This document shows, one piece after another, positions 12,728-24,600 of a DNA stretch of 64,000 nucleotides; position 1 is the first letter of the stretch; every line of letters starts with the position of its first letter. Origin of the DNA: Sphaerosporella brunnea (lineage: Eukaryota > Ascomycota > Pezizomycetes > Pezizales > Pyronemataceae); the NCBI GenBank assembly GCA_008704415.1, contig VXIS01000203.1:24239-88238 (forward strand). Direction: 5' to 3'. The translations under genes and the position numbers were made by a program. The notes beneath the pieces were generated by a model, which was not told the DNA's origin, did not search any database, and saw only the letters and a list, made by a program, of their open reading frames with translations.

Positions 12728-14165
12728 ATGTCTCATGCCTGGCGCCCCGGCCTATCTGCGATAGTCTCTCACGGCAACGGCAACGGCGGAGGTCGAAACT
12801 CTCGCTCGAGATCGCGTCGCCACGAGAAGAACATTCCACAGTGTTTGGTGCAGTCAACCACTGGTAATTCTCCATCTCCCTGATCGCCCCCCCCTCCTAG
12901 TACTAGCATGCAGGACGGCAAAAAGGAAATGGAGATAAGCTAACAGTTGCGGCTCATTCAGAAATTCGGCGCAAATTCCTCGAGCTCGAGAACCGACAAT
13001 ACGACCGCCTGCACCATGGTCTTCACAACCCGAACGACACTAGATGGAAGATTGAAGATACTTTGGTGGTGCGCGCGCGCAACCGTTACGTCAACATTTC
13101 GCCGTGGCAGAGCAATCGCATTCATCTGAAGGTCCCCGACGAGCGCAGCGACTATATCAATGCATCGCCGATCGTGCTCAAGAGCCGCAAGGATGGCACG
13201 GTCAAGCGGTACATCGCGACACAGGTATGCGCGTTCCAGACCCCGCTCTCGCTATCTGGTGATTTGCGCGCGTGGTACCCGGTCCGAGAAATCACCGGTC
13301 ACACAGGCATTCGCATTAAAAGCGCGAGCATGCAGGTGGCCGGATGCGTTTATCGGTTATCCTCTGTTATCTGCAAATCACTGACTTTTTCGTGTTCGAT
13401 ATCGCAGGGACCCAAGGAAGGCCACTTTAGCCACATATGGCGAATGATCTGGCAGGAGACCAACGATGTTGCTGTGGTTGTCATGCTTACCAAGACCACC
13501 GAACTCGGACGTCCCAAGTGCTCTCAGTACTTCCCCGAGGACGACGGCGAGACTTGGGAAATCAAGGATCAGGGAGAATTCAATGATAGCTTCCATGCAA
13601 CTGTCAGCTTGCTGGAAAAGAAGAAGGATCTCCGGAGTGCCTGTACCGTGCGGAAGCTTTCGATGACGGTGGGGGACAAGTCCAAGATCGTCTGGCATCT
13701 TCTCTTCAAGGGCTGGCCAGACTATAACGTCCCCGAGGGTGACGATAAGAGCGCGCTGCTGGAGTTGATCAAGTTTGCGAACGAGAAGAACACTGGGCCC
13801 GAGAACCCGCTGATTGTACACTGTTAGTGTTTCCCATGACTTGCATGTGCGTACGGTCTGACTGGGAGTGTTTAGGCAGCGCTGGTGTCGGGCGTTCAGG
13901 AACGTTCATCACGCTTGATCACTTCATCCGCGATATCGATGCCGGAGCGATATCGCCGACCGAACGTGCGGACGTCGTCTTTGACACTGTGAACGAACTC
14001 CGAGAGCAGCGCATGTACATGGTACAGAGCGAGGTTCAGTTCCAGTTCCTTTACACGGTGCTCAGAGAGCGATTTCTGCGACGGTCGAAATCCTCCTCGC
14101 CCCCATCGACACAGTCGTCGACACATGCCGAATTGAAAGAAGAAGAATCGCATCACAGCGCATAG
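12728..14165 (+). CDS. classical protein tyrosine phosphatase
   Basis: Dephosphorylates phosphotyrosine proteins, probably MAP kinase or cell-cycle regulators as for yeast Ptp1 and S. pombe Pyp. Exons 12728-12863, 12947-13224, 13408-13822 and 13876-14165 give 372 residues in consistent phase. Visible landmarks are NRYVNISPW, the pTyr-recognition region DYINASPIVL, ATQ/GPKEGHFSHIWRMIW across a splice, and the WPD loop GWPDYNVPE. The P-loop HCSAGVGRSGTF has its catalytic cysteine (about C277) split by the last intron. The Q-loop is MVQSEVQFQF. The start is uncertain: an in-frame ATG at 12578 would add 50 residues, but the sequence before 12728 is CT-rich and looks like 5' UTR. Intron 2 (183 bases) has no in-frame stop. 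Confidence 0.92.
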
Positions 14166-15949
14166 CATCCAGTGCGCAGACCGGTGGGTTGTTATGTCGG
14201 TGACTGTCTCGATATGGTTTTCCTCTGTTTCATCGGCGTTGTGCAGTTATTTTAAAGCGCATTCCAGTTTTTTACTTTGCATCACTGGCCGTCGGCGGTT
14301 ACATCTTTTTCTTGATGGGGTTCTTGGGTTTTTACGGTGATACAGGAGTTGTTTTTTCCCCTTTATTTACTCCTTGCTCTTGTTTTGTGCGTATTGGCAT
14401 ATTGGCGCCGTGCTGTAGAAGTTGTAACTATGGTTGAACTTCCTTTTGAATGATCTTGATAACTTGCCTGATTCTTGATCTGCGGTGTCGGTCGAATATA
14501 GGCTTATTAACGAGTCACGTTTCTTCCCACAACTAAGGTACCCCAGATCACGGTTTTTATGGGGAAGTGGAAATGGCTCCCAAATGACTCCGGAGATATC
14601 ATATCCATCCATGAATGAAATCCAATGCGCTCATAGCCTGCAAGAGGATGATCACTCCAGGGTCAGGCACAGATCCACATGCAGGACAAACGACCATCGG
14701 CGCTCACACTCCATCTACATATCCGCCAGCACAATCGATTCCACAGAGAGGAGATAGAAGTAAATGAAAAATGCTAACGCCTGCACGAAATATAAAAGAC
14801 GCCAAACAGTACAGCAATGACAGCGCCCACCCTCAGGATCACAGCAGCGCTTCCACATCTTCCGCACTCCTATGCCCAACCAAACCGGTGCTGAGAAAAG
14901 AGTGACTACCGTCGAGATTCGGTACTAAGGCAATGTGGCAAAGTTACTGCGCTCTGTGGAGAAGTCACTCAGCCTCATGGCAAAGTCACTTAGCCACATT
15001 GCCTTAGTACCGAATCTCTACGGTATTATCCTGCATACCCTTCTCCGTTTTCACGACTTTCTTTATAAGCTGTCAACGGCTTAGTCAACGCAATTTTTGC
15101 GTTTCGTCATGAAATCGCCGCCGAAGAAGGGGATCAAAAATAATGTATCCACCATACCCCCGTTTATTTGTTCTCGATCGCCAGCCAAGGGCTGCTGGTC
15201 GGCTGAACGAGAAGCCGGGTTGGCTGTTTTTTCTGCCCGGCAGGCTGTTTATCACTCGTTGCCAGTTCCAGGAGAGCACAGTCAGCCCGGAATACATGGG
15301 ATCCGGCAACAGGACCATGGCACGGCAATTTCTATGGAGATGCTTCACTAAAAAGCACTTTGGGCTGGCTATCGAGAACACGGCCTCGTTGTCTTCCGTG
15401 ACTCGAAATCAGACATCTCCGAATCATCGGAATCTTCAACACTGACAGCCTTGTCCGCCAGGACGTTTTCATAGCGGGTCCCCAAATATGCAGACACTGG
15501 CCAGCCCCCCCCCCCCCCTCCCGCATTGCGGCTTTATATTTGTCGTATGTAGCTCTGCTTCGTTGGGGTCGGCAATCAGACTGAAGCCGGTAAAATCCTG
15601 TGTGACTGACCCGCACACCAGGAACAATGCTGTGCGGGTATGTGGATAAGTACTTACTAAGTACTTACTCCGTGCTTGAGGAGACGCAACGAGGGTACAT
15701 AGTGGCGGAGACGAGACAGGGATGGTGCTAGGGCGGGAGACGCCTGTGGTGGAGAGATAGCTACATAGATAGTTCACGCCATCAGGCCAGATGGGCCCAG
15801 GGTAGTAGACGGGGTATGGTAGAAAGTATGTACATTCTTTTTCACGGGGCATGGAGCGAATTTCGACAAAACCACGGGGTACGGGGCATAATACCCGAAG
15901 GAAAAAAGTCAAGATGGAAGAAAAAAGCAAAACACATACATCAAAGCAT
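14166..15949. other. intergenic region between phosphatase and TIM23
   Basis: This is the convergent 3' flank of both genes. Apart from the 119-base inverted-repeat element at 14907-15025 and a C-run near 15508-15519, I see only short unconvincing open frames. Motifs of the form AAGTACTTACT repeat at about 15646-15670. Confidence 0.5.
14907..15025. mobile_element. 119-base MITE with near-perfect terminal inverted repeats
   Basis: The 31-base ends at 14909-14939 and 14993-15023 are inverted copies with one mismatch. They begin CCGTCGAGATTCGGTACTAA on the left and are flanked on both sides by TA. The inverted similarity continues inward with a few mismatches to about 40 bases. The TA target suggests Tc1/mariner-superfamily mobilisation, but no coding capacity is present and the source transposase is unknown. 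Transcribed, it would fold into a single long hairpin. Confidence 0.85.
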
Positions 15950-16651
15950 CTAACTCAACATCGCTTTGCTCCCTACACTCCACGCGCCCGCAGCAGAACC
16001 CGCGATAGCAGCCGAGACAGCCATGGCCTTGGGGCCCTTGGTGCTTTTGAATATTGCACCGGAGAGGATGCCACTGATGACCGAGTTCGCCGTGTCGTGC
16101 TTCTGCCGGTAGTGGCCAACCGTGCTGTTGATGCCGTTGTACATCATGGCGACAATGCCCGCGCTGTTGCCCATGAACGGTCCGCGCCGCGTCACCGCGT
16201 TCAGCACCGTGTTGAGCTTGATCCTCGGCGGTGCTTGGGCGGGCGTCTTCTTCAGTCCCTCCACCATTCCCCACGCTCCTCCCGTTGACAGCGCGACCAG
16301 GTACGTGGCGCCGGTGCCGTAGCAAAGATCGTCTGACCAGCCGCGCGAAGGGAAGAGGGTGCGTCCGCCGGGAAGAGAGGACAACGCCGCTTCGTCGAGG
16401 TCGAGGTAGGTCAGGTCTCCGCCGAGTCCTGCGAGAGGGTGCAGTTGTGACGGGTCGTGAACGGCGGGGGTCAGGAAGGAGGAAACATCGGCGGCTTGAT
16501 TATAGTCGAAGGCCGGCTGCTGCTGCGTGAAGGAGGTGGTGGGAGCCTTGTCGCCGGAATCTGGGGGCGCATCGGCGGATGTGGTCGGGGTGGTGGTCTT
16601 GTCGTTGGATCGACTCTTGCGGCCGGTAAATGCGTCCCAGAGTGAAGCCAT
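15950..16651 (-). CDS. TIM23: mitochondrial inner membrane translocase subunit Tim23
   Basis: Channel-forming subunit of the presequence translocase. A single exon of 233 residues. The N-terminal intermembrane-space half is hydrophilic and S/T/P-rich. It is followed by LHPLAGLGGDLTYLDLDE, the conserved region before the channel. The Tim17/Tim22/Tim23 domain has GTGATYLVALSTGGAWGM, the NTVLNAVTRRGPFMGN loop, GIVAMMYNGINSTVG and a C-terminal helix pair through AIAGSAAGAWSV. Length and domain order match fungal Tim23. The ATG at 16651 is the only sensible start. It is head to head with a phosphomutase gene, and the 732 bases between the two start codons contain a foldback element. Confidence 0.95.
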   Translation of the reverse strand: MASLWDAFTGRKSRSNDKTTTPTTSADAPPDSGDKAPTTSFTQQQPAFDYNQAADVSSFLTPAVHDPSQLHPLAGLGGDLTYLDLDEAALSSLPGGRTLFPSRGWSDDLCYGTGATYLVALSTGGAWGMVEGLKKTPAQAPPRIKLNTVLNAVTRRGPFMGNSAGIVAMMYNGINSTVGHYRQKHDTANSVISGILSGAIFKSTKGPKAMAVSAAIAGSAAGAWSVGSKAMLS

Positions 16652-16978
16652 TGTTGGTGGTGTTTTTTGTCGATTCGACGGCGGTGACGGCGGAGGAAGG
16701 AAAGACGAGGGAAATAAGAAGGAGGGAAAGTTGTGGGGGCGGAAGCTGGGAGAGGTGATCTTCTTCTCTGGGGGAAACTCAGGATTTGCCTTCTCTTTTT
16801 TTTTTTTCCAGAATTCTAGACTTATCGATCAGGTGGCGTTACCCGGTGTGCGGGCATCACGGGATGTCACCCGGAGCTCAACCTGGAAGGCCGTAACCCC
16901 ACCATGCTGGGAGTTCGTTTGCAGCTTGCTTTCCTTCTTCGTATTCCTTGGTTCAACCATAAATACTAAGTACATACC

Positions 16979-17332
16979 TACCGTATTTTCGCGGTACAAT
17001 GAGAATTGCCGGCGCCGAAGTCAATCTTTTCTAAGTAGCAAACGTACTATGTATGGAAACATGACACCGCTGGCGAATCTTGATTGATGGCCAAGAGGGG
17101 CACTGGAGACGTCGCGGTACGACGGAGACTCAAGGCGGCCGTGAGAATTAGAGTTGAGTACATAGGTGTCCTCAACCATACCGCGCCCAGCCATTGTCGC
17201 CTCCTTAGATAGTGTTGTCGCCGTCACATAAGATTCGCCGGCGGCGTCATGTTTCCATACATAGTACGTTTGCTACTTAGAAAAGATTGACTTCGGCGCC
17301 GGCAATTCTCATCGTACCGGAAGAATACGGTA
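16979..17332. mobile_element. 354-base foldback element with about 100-base inverted ends
   Basis: The first 101 bases from 16981 match the reverse complement ending at 17330 with about six differences. Roughly 67 bases are perfectly identical, and the ends are flanked by TA. The 150-base centre has no convincing reading frame. Both termini read CCGTATT..., and the outermost CCGT plus a nearby CGGTAC are shared with the MITE at 14907. The element occupies the promoter region between TIM23 and the phosphomutase and ends 52 bases before the latter's ATG. Confidence 0.85.
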
Positions 17333-17383
17333 ATACTTAAGTAGTTATCCTTCGTTCGAGCTAACTAATGCCAGATAGCTTCA

Positions 17384-19450
17384 ATGGCAACATCAACCAG
17401 CGTCCGCGTCCTCGCCCAGCAATGGCTTCAGCTCGACGAGGTCTCTATTCACCAGCATCTCGTGGGCCTGAAGCTATCAGATAGCTAACTACGCGTGTAC
17501 TTGGCAGAATGAAAGCACCAGAGCAGAGATCCAACAGCTTTTGGACGCCAACGATGAAACAGAACTCTCACGGCGTCTAGTAAACAGTATGCCTGCAACT
17601 TCCGCATTACTGCAGTCGATGCTAATCCACTTTCCAGGAATCCAGTTTGGCACTGCTGGTATGCTACACAGCCGCCGAGCAGCGTTGCAAACGCGATTGC
17701 TGATATATCTTACCTCGACCCAGGACTTCGAGCGGCGATGCAGGCGGGTTTCGCGCGTATGAACGACCTTACTGTGATCCAAGCCTCGCAGGGCCTTGCC
17801 GAATACATCGTCTCGTCATGGCCATCCAGGTCCACGCCGTCGGTAGTGATCGGTCACGATCACCGGCACAACAGTCGGCGCTTCGCGCGGCTGGCTGCCG
17901 CGGCTATGATTCAGCGGGGAATCAAGGTATTCCCCTTACCCGCGGAGAAGGGACTGAGTGACCAACTATGACTTGCTCACGCAGGTCTACTACTATACTG
18001 CCCTGGTGCACACGCCTTTGGTGCCATTCGGCGTTTCGATGCTTCAAGCCTCGGCCGGAATTATGATTACGGCCTCCCACAACCCGGCGCAGGACAACGG
18101 GTACAAGGTGTACTGGTGCAACGGGTGCCAGATCATTCCTCCACACGACAAGAACATCGCGGCAGCAATCGAGCGTAACCTGGAACCTAAATGTTGGGAT
18201 GAAAATCTGGTCGATAATGCGCCGGAAGGAATGGTGGAGACCCCGCTGAACGCTGTAAAAGATGCGTACTTCACCTGCCTGAAGAACATGAACGCAGAAT
18301 CGATGGCACAGCGGCTGCGCTTCGTATACACCCCTATGCACGGCGTGGGGCTTTCGGCGATGCTGCGGGCCACCGAGGATCTAGGAGTAGACCAGGACAT
18401 GCTAGTAGTACCAGCGCAAGCACAGCCAAATCCAGAGTTCCCGACCGTTCGATTCCCAAACCCGGAGGAGCGGGGCGCGTTAGATCTTGCCATTTCCGTA
18501 GCCACCGCGAACGGGCTCACCCTAGTCCTGGCCAGCGATCCAGACGCCGACCGCTTTGCGGCCGCACAACGTCTGCCGTGTGGCGAATGGCGCACTTTCA
18601 CCGGCAACGAGCTCGGAATCCTCTTCGCGGCGCAGGCCCTCGACGCCTACCGCCAGAAGCACCCAGATATCGACAAGCTGAATCGGCTGTGCATGCTCTG
18701 CTCCACCGTGTCCTCGCAGATGCTGCGGTCCATGGCCGATGCCGAGAGCTTCCGCTTTGAGGAGACTTTGACGGGGTTCAAATGGCTAGGCTCTCGTGCG
18801 CTCCAGCTGCGTATCGAACAGGGCTTTGATGCTGTGTATGCATTTGAGGAGGCGATCGGGTACATGTTCGTGCCCGTAGTCTATGACAAAGACGGCATCG
18901 CGGCGGCAAGCGTATTCATCACCATGGCGCGAGAGTGGGCGCAGCAAGGACTAACCCCTTATGACAAGCTGCAGGAGCTGTACAAGAAGTACGGTTACTT
19001 CCAGAGTGCTAATTCATACTTCATCTCGAAGGACCCGGCGCTCACCAGGAAGGTGTTTGCTGACATCCGCGCTTTGGGCTCCCCTTACCCACAGTCACTG
19101 GGTGGTAGGAAGATTACCAGGTGGAGGGATCTGACGGAGGGCTACGACTCGGCTACGCCTGATAACAAACCTACCTTGCCGGTCAGCAAGAGCTCAGAAA
19201 TGATCACAGTTGAGATGGAGGGCGGCGTGAGGTTCACAGTGAGAGGCAGTGGCACTGAGCCAAAAATAAAGAGTGAGTGATGACCAGTGGTTCATGTTTG
19301 GTTGGGCGTGATGGCTGACATATTTCTTAAGTGTACATCGAGTGCAAGGCTGATACGGAAGAGACTGCAAGGGAGGGGGCGGAGCAGGTGGCAGCTGATC
19401 TGACGAGAGAGTGGTTCAGGCCAGCTGAGACTGGTCTACTGCTGCCTTAA
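17384..19450 (+). CDS. PRM15: phosphoribomutase / phosphoglucomutase-family enzyme
   Basis: Member of the alpha-D-phosphohexomutase family, closest by motifs to yeast Prm15 (Pgm3) and human PGM2, which interconvert ribose-1- and ribose-5-phosphate and weakly act on glucose phosphates. Six exons (17384-17440, 17508-17586, 17638-17658, 17724-17926, 17985-19272, 19332-19450) give 588 residues with matching phases. Landmarks: RIQFGTAGLR; the active-site phosphoserine loop TASHNPAQDNGYKVYW; the metal loop SDPDADRFAAA; sugar loop FEEAIGYM; and the phosphate loop RGSGTEPKIK. Exon 3 is only 21 bases. The first donor (GTCTCT) is weak, so the first 19 residues are the least certain part. A foldback element ends 52 bases upstream, so transcription probably begins in or beside it. 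Confidence 0.93.
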
Positions 19451-20117
19451 TGCCGCCACATCCAGCCATTGGCGTTTCGGATTGTACACTAGATAGCCAA
19501 TGTTATTGTAGTTCAATGCAATGCGTCACCGGCAGCCCAAAGCATTCCAACGGACGTCGAATTCATTGGGTTTTGATATGTCTCCAACTAATACACCCAA
19601 AAATACAATTCCGTGTCGTGAGTATATGTTATGTGCAAGCGGGCCCACCAATCGCCCCACATGCTCAAGCCCGTTAGGACATTGCCGCCACACACAGCAA
19701 CTGTGATCAAGCCAAGGGTTCCGTGTGTGGGCGCCAGAACAGTCAAAACAACAAAACCCAATCCCATGCCCAATCAACGCCTTCGTTCCGTATGATGTAG
19801 TATGAGTCCTAAACATGCCGTGGCAGATAACGAGTGTGCTATTTTGTTTCGTAAATCGTTGATCGCCGGGGATCGCCGTGACCGTAGAGACCGCATGTCG
19901 CGCGGCCCTACATGACGTAGAGCAGGTTCGTATCTAAAGTGGCCCAACGTACGTTAAAAAAGTTACTCTACGCTGCAACCGTAGCTTTGGTAAATCAAAA
20001 AAAAAAAAAAAAAAAAAAAAAAGGGTAAGGAAAAAGGAAATTCGAAGCTATTCTTACAGAAACACAAACGGAAACAGGGATAATAAAAGTACAGATGAAG
20101 CCAAAAACAGACATGAT
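19451..20117. other. convergent 3' region with a 26-base poly-A run
   Basis: This region lies between the stop codons of the phosphomutase and the metacaspase. It contains 26 consecutive A at 19997-20022. No reading frame upstream of the run resembles a retroelement, so I treat it as a simple repeat. Confidence 0.5.
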
Positions 20118-21690
20118 TCAAAAGTCGAAAGGCATTTCAGACTCATCAAGGGGTTGGTCATCATTACCTAGCGGGTGGCTGCAACTGAGCTGCGGCTTCT
20201 GTGAATATTTGCCCTGAAGCTCATCCCGGATGCTGTTGAGAAGCTGTGCGTAGGATTGTTGAGGGTTCTTCGTGAGAGCACTAATGAAAGCGTAGCTCAT
20301 CGCTCCTGTAGCCTGACCACCCTCAGTGGAATCGGCGCTGTGACTATTGTTAGGATTTTGTTTTCAATATCAACCGACCGGCTAGTGATTTACTTACGAA
20401 GTTTGACTATCTTTTGATCCAGACCACTGAACAACGTCTGCAGGTGACGTCTTCGTGCGCATAGCTTTCTCCTCCGCGTTTCTGCCGGTGGTAAGCCGCT
20501 TGGCGATCCCGAGAGCTGAATGAGCAACTCCGCCGATGTCTCCCTTGGAGTATGCCTGCAGCGCGCCGAAAAGACCCAAGCCAGCTTCCTTCACTAAGTT
20601 CGGCTCCTTTTGCTTTCCTGAGGTCGAGTACAGGTAGGGAAGATCCAATGCCGAGCCAGAGTGGCAAGAATCGAAGATAGCAGTCAACCGGACGCCCGCT
20701 TTCAGTGGTTGCACCCTGAATGATACATGAGTAAGTACCATGCGATCTACGGTGGAGGAAATGGGTAGCTTACATGATTCTGTGCATTTCGTCGTCCACA
20801 ATATGGCCAGCATTGCGGAAATCCACTGGATAAATTGTTTCATCGTAGCCATCGCCCTCATCGCCGTCTAAATCCTTTGTTTGTCCACCATGACCGGAGT
20901 AGTGGAAGAACAAAGAATCGTTTGGCTGTGCATCCTTAACAAGCCAGTGCATGGCAGTCAGGATATTCTGCTTCGTCGGTTGACTCTTGGGGTGCTGCTG
21001 ATCATCCGTCAAAATCACCATGTCATCCCACTGGTAGTTGAACCTCTCGTGCAAAAACCGCGACATGTTCTTGACATCGTTGATGCAACCCCTCAACTGT
21101 CCCCTCTGACCAAAGTAGTTGATGCCAATGAGAAGCGCCTTGCGCTTTCCCGAACAGTTGCTGTATGAGAATGAATAGTTGGATCCAGGGATACCGAAGC
21201 TGGTATCGCCGGTAGGAGGTGGTGGCGGAGCGCCGGCGACGTGGTTCCGGTAAGTATTTTGATATGTGGGCACTGAATCGGGTTCGAGTCAGAATTCACG
21301 AATATCAAAATCGACCAGTCGGTAGGACATACTTGGCTGCTGGCTGGGAGGATATCCATGCTGGGACGGGGGTCCCCATTGCTGAGGCTACATTCAGATG
21401 ATCAACATTTATCTTCCTTAAAAAGGGCGAAAACAACTCACTTGCTGCGGAGGAGGATAGTATTGTTGGGGCGGGGCCTGAGGAGGAGGATAGTAGCCAT
21501 GTTGAGGCGGCTGAGGTGAGTTGGCGTAATACCCTTGCTGCGGTGGTCTTCGAAGCTGATAATCAGTGACCTTGCAGACATATAATTATGCAAAAAATGA
21601 TGCTACATACGGGTAGCTCTGCGGTGGATAGCCCTGCTGGGGCGGTTGGCCATAGTACTGTCCATACTGTCCAGGATATCCTCCAGACAT
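20118..21690 (-). CDS. MCA1: metacaspase (Yca1/CasA type, class I)
   Basis: Calcium-dependent Arg/Lys-specific cysteine protease linked to proteostasis and cell death in fungi. It begins [19 protein letters not shown], a proline/glutamine/tyrosine-rich prodomain spread over several small exons and ending near [16 protein letters not shown]. The peptidase C14 domain follows: [19 protein letters not shown]; the catalytic histidine in [35 protein letters not shown]; and the catalytic cysteine in [16 protein letters not shown]. The small subunit ends in [20 protein letters not shown]. Total length is about 420-430 residues. The start is taken at the ATG of the repetitive prodomain because the exons before it have no other candidate. 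Everything needed for catalysis is present. Confidence 0.94.
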
Positions 21691-24600
21691 ATTCGAAGGG
21701 AAAAGTAGGCACAGGTAAAAGAGCTTAAGGACGAAGAGACGACGGTTAAAGAGTTTGTTGCACTAAGCGGTGATTGAGAATATTCGCAGGAGCTCAGTAG
21801 ACTTTTGTTTCAAGGCGTTGCGATGCTGATGAGGTGGTGGCTTGAGGGGCGAACTCGAATGCCTTTATACCGGACTCGCGAACAAGTAAGGAAGCGTGTC
21901 TGGGTGGAGGATGTGGACCCCGCAGCGGGTGGCAGTAGTAGCAGCAGAAGAGCGCAAGGGAGATAGGGAGTACAGATGGTGGTAGTTGTGGTGAGAACAG
22001 CACTGAGAGCCGTCGATGAGAATTTTTGCACGTATAGTGGATGTTACTTGCTGCACAAAACCGAACACCGCCTGCTGAGAAGAAATGGCCGGAGGAGGAT
22101 GTTGAGAAGGGAAGGATGGGATCAGATGCGACGGGCAGCCGAGCCCTACGGCGGCGCTGGCTTTACCCCATGCAGCAGGCTACGCGGACGGACATCACGC
22201 AGCGACAAGCAGACCGCCAGTGCTTTGGATTGGAGCACAGCACGGCAGGGCATAATTTGCAGATCTCGGAGGGGTTGGGGGGGGGAGGGGCGGGGCGTTT
22301 TAGCAGTGGATCAAGTGGATCAAGTGGATCAAGATCAAGATCAGACTCAACCAACATCAACACACAACTGGAAGACTTCGCGCGATGTCGATCGCACTCG
22401 TCCTGGTAATTGGCACCTATTGGGCGTGTTGTAGGTTTTGCATGGCTTGTCGCACCGAGACCGCCTACTTTTGCGGCTGCATAGACGCCCAGACAGCGCG
22501 GAGATACGACACATGCATACTTCCTTGGCACTGAAGTACTCAGGGTACATACTTACTTGGTAAGTACTAAGTACATGCCTAATCACGAGATCGGAGATAC
22601 CCAGCTGCTGCAACGGAGAGACAGACAGACAGAGCGACACCTGCAAGTGTCTCTCTCTCGCATGCAGCGCCGATGTGGTGGCTTTGGCATCGCGACGTGC
22701 ACCGCTGCGTCTGGGCTGGCAGCTTCACGTCACTGCTGCTGCAATCAATTGTTCCTCTCAGCGGGCAGGTAAGAATATTTGCTCGATAAGCAACTGATGA
22801 TGTTTCTTTGTGGCATCTGCTCGCAGGCGGTGATGTGGATATGTGTGGAGGCGCAGGCTGCATGGGCTTTCAGCTGTTGACGTCCCCCCCGGTGGCTAAT
22901 GATGAGCATACCTAGTTCGGCCCGAAGGACAGCAACAACAACAACATCCAGCAGCCCAACCCACCCAAACGCACGTTTTCAGGAGCGCCCTTTGCCATGC
23001 ATGTCCGAAACCAGAGATCCAAGCCGATTGGCGAGCTGACTCCATTGAAACTCCACCTCAGACAGCGCTATCGACACATCGCTGAATATTGGATAATGAG
23101 TCTCGGTGGCCAATATGCAATGAGAATATCCTCAAAGTGGGTGTATACGTAGCGCTGAGCGGCGTCTCACTGGCATTGACACTACACTCCTCAACTATAA
23201 GTCAACTCTCTCGGCTTAATGACAATCGCTGTCGGCTGGTCAATTGCCACCCTCGAGAGCATAAGCCCCCTCCTGATACGCGAAACGCCTCTCCCTCAGA
23301 TTGTGCGGGACGAGCAGCGCACAGGCTTTTGGGGGCCGGGTACTCAGCTCGATCTGCATCTTAGTTCTGTGACGAACAAACGCAATAAGATGAGGTGAAA
23401 GATTTGCCGCTCCAATCATGCTCTGCATCGTGAGCCCGACGAGGGCACTGTTAGCGGGCAGGCTGTCTCTCCCACTGCCTTGGGAACAAGCTATCTACGC
23501 CCATCAGATGTGCCGTTTGTGGTGGTTCCATCGGGTCCCGTCCGCCAGTGCATTCCAGGCAGACACAATACACTACGGGTGCCCTTGTGGATAGTGCTTG
23601 ACACTACGGTTTTCAAACCTCCCACTCCTGATTTCGGCAAAGATTTGCACAGCCGATCTTTGATCTTTGATCGCTACGGATATCTGAGCTAGGAGGGTGC
23701 ATATTCAAGAAATATCTACCTACATGTACATAAGTAAGTATGCAGCTTAGTTGCCGCCACCGTTGTTGGCTTCAGCTTGCAATGAACAGCAACGTCTATG
23801 CCCTACTGACAACCCTTCTCCACGCCAAACACCAGTTCTATGAACGCAAGTCCATCTTGATGCACGCAATTCCCCTAAGTTATCGCCATGTAGGAGCTTG
23901 GCTTTTCCTCGCCACACCGCTTTAATCTCACTGATCGGTGACATCTGTTGAGATATCCCGTTTGCTGCGGAAATTGGCCTTGCTGGGTTTTAGTTGTTTA
24001 TCTCCGGACTCAACAAACTTCTGTACCTGAACGAGAACCAACTTCCAGCGAATCCTCTCCATGCTTTGTCTAGGTATGCCTCGGCAAGTTACGAGTGGCT
24101 TTGCTGTCTTTGAACGGACTGATCCCTAACCGGCACCTTCGACATCAAGGCCCACACCGCAGGCTAGTTCCCCTTCGACTTCTGGCTGCTGATTGGAAAT
24201 CTTTCATTATTTCCTAAGTTTTGGTTCCGCCCAAACTGCAGCAAACAAGCCGAGATTCATTTGGCTTGATTCCAGTAACACCACAGGATGCAGTCCGCAA
24301 TGGAACCTGGGGGATTGGCGATGAATCTCAATACAGTATCCTCGGCAGCGAAGATGCAGTGAACCGACATACATTTCTTCGGGTTGCGGTCGAAAATTTT
24401 GCCAGCAGTCAGATCACCGTGGTGCCCGGAATCTCAAACTTTAATCAGATGCTTGCAACAAATGAGCCCCTGGCAAGGACGATGGGTACGAGCTTTGTCT
24501 AAGACTGAGCGGAACGTGACCTACCTATTGCATTAGAAGCGCCGCGGTTTCCACCTACCTGGAGTCCTGGACATGCCAACGGAAGAAATCACCAATGATT

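Noticed and set aside
19997..20022. 26-base poly-A as the tail of a LINE or processed retrocopy
   Set aside because: No reverse transcriptase, no gene-like sequence before it and no target-site duplication recognised.
21262..21300. GGGTTCGAGTC resembling a tRNA B box inside a metacaspase intron
   Set aside because: No matching A box or cloverleaf arms at the required spacing.
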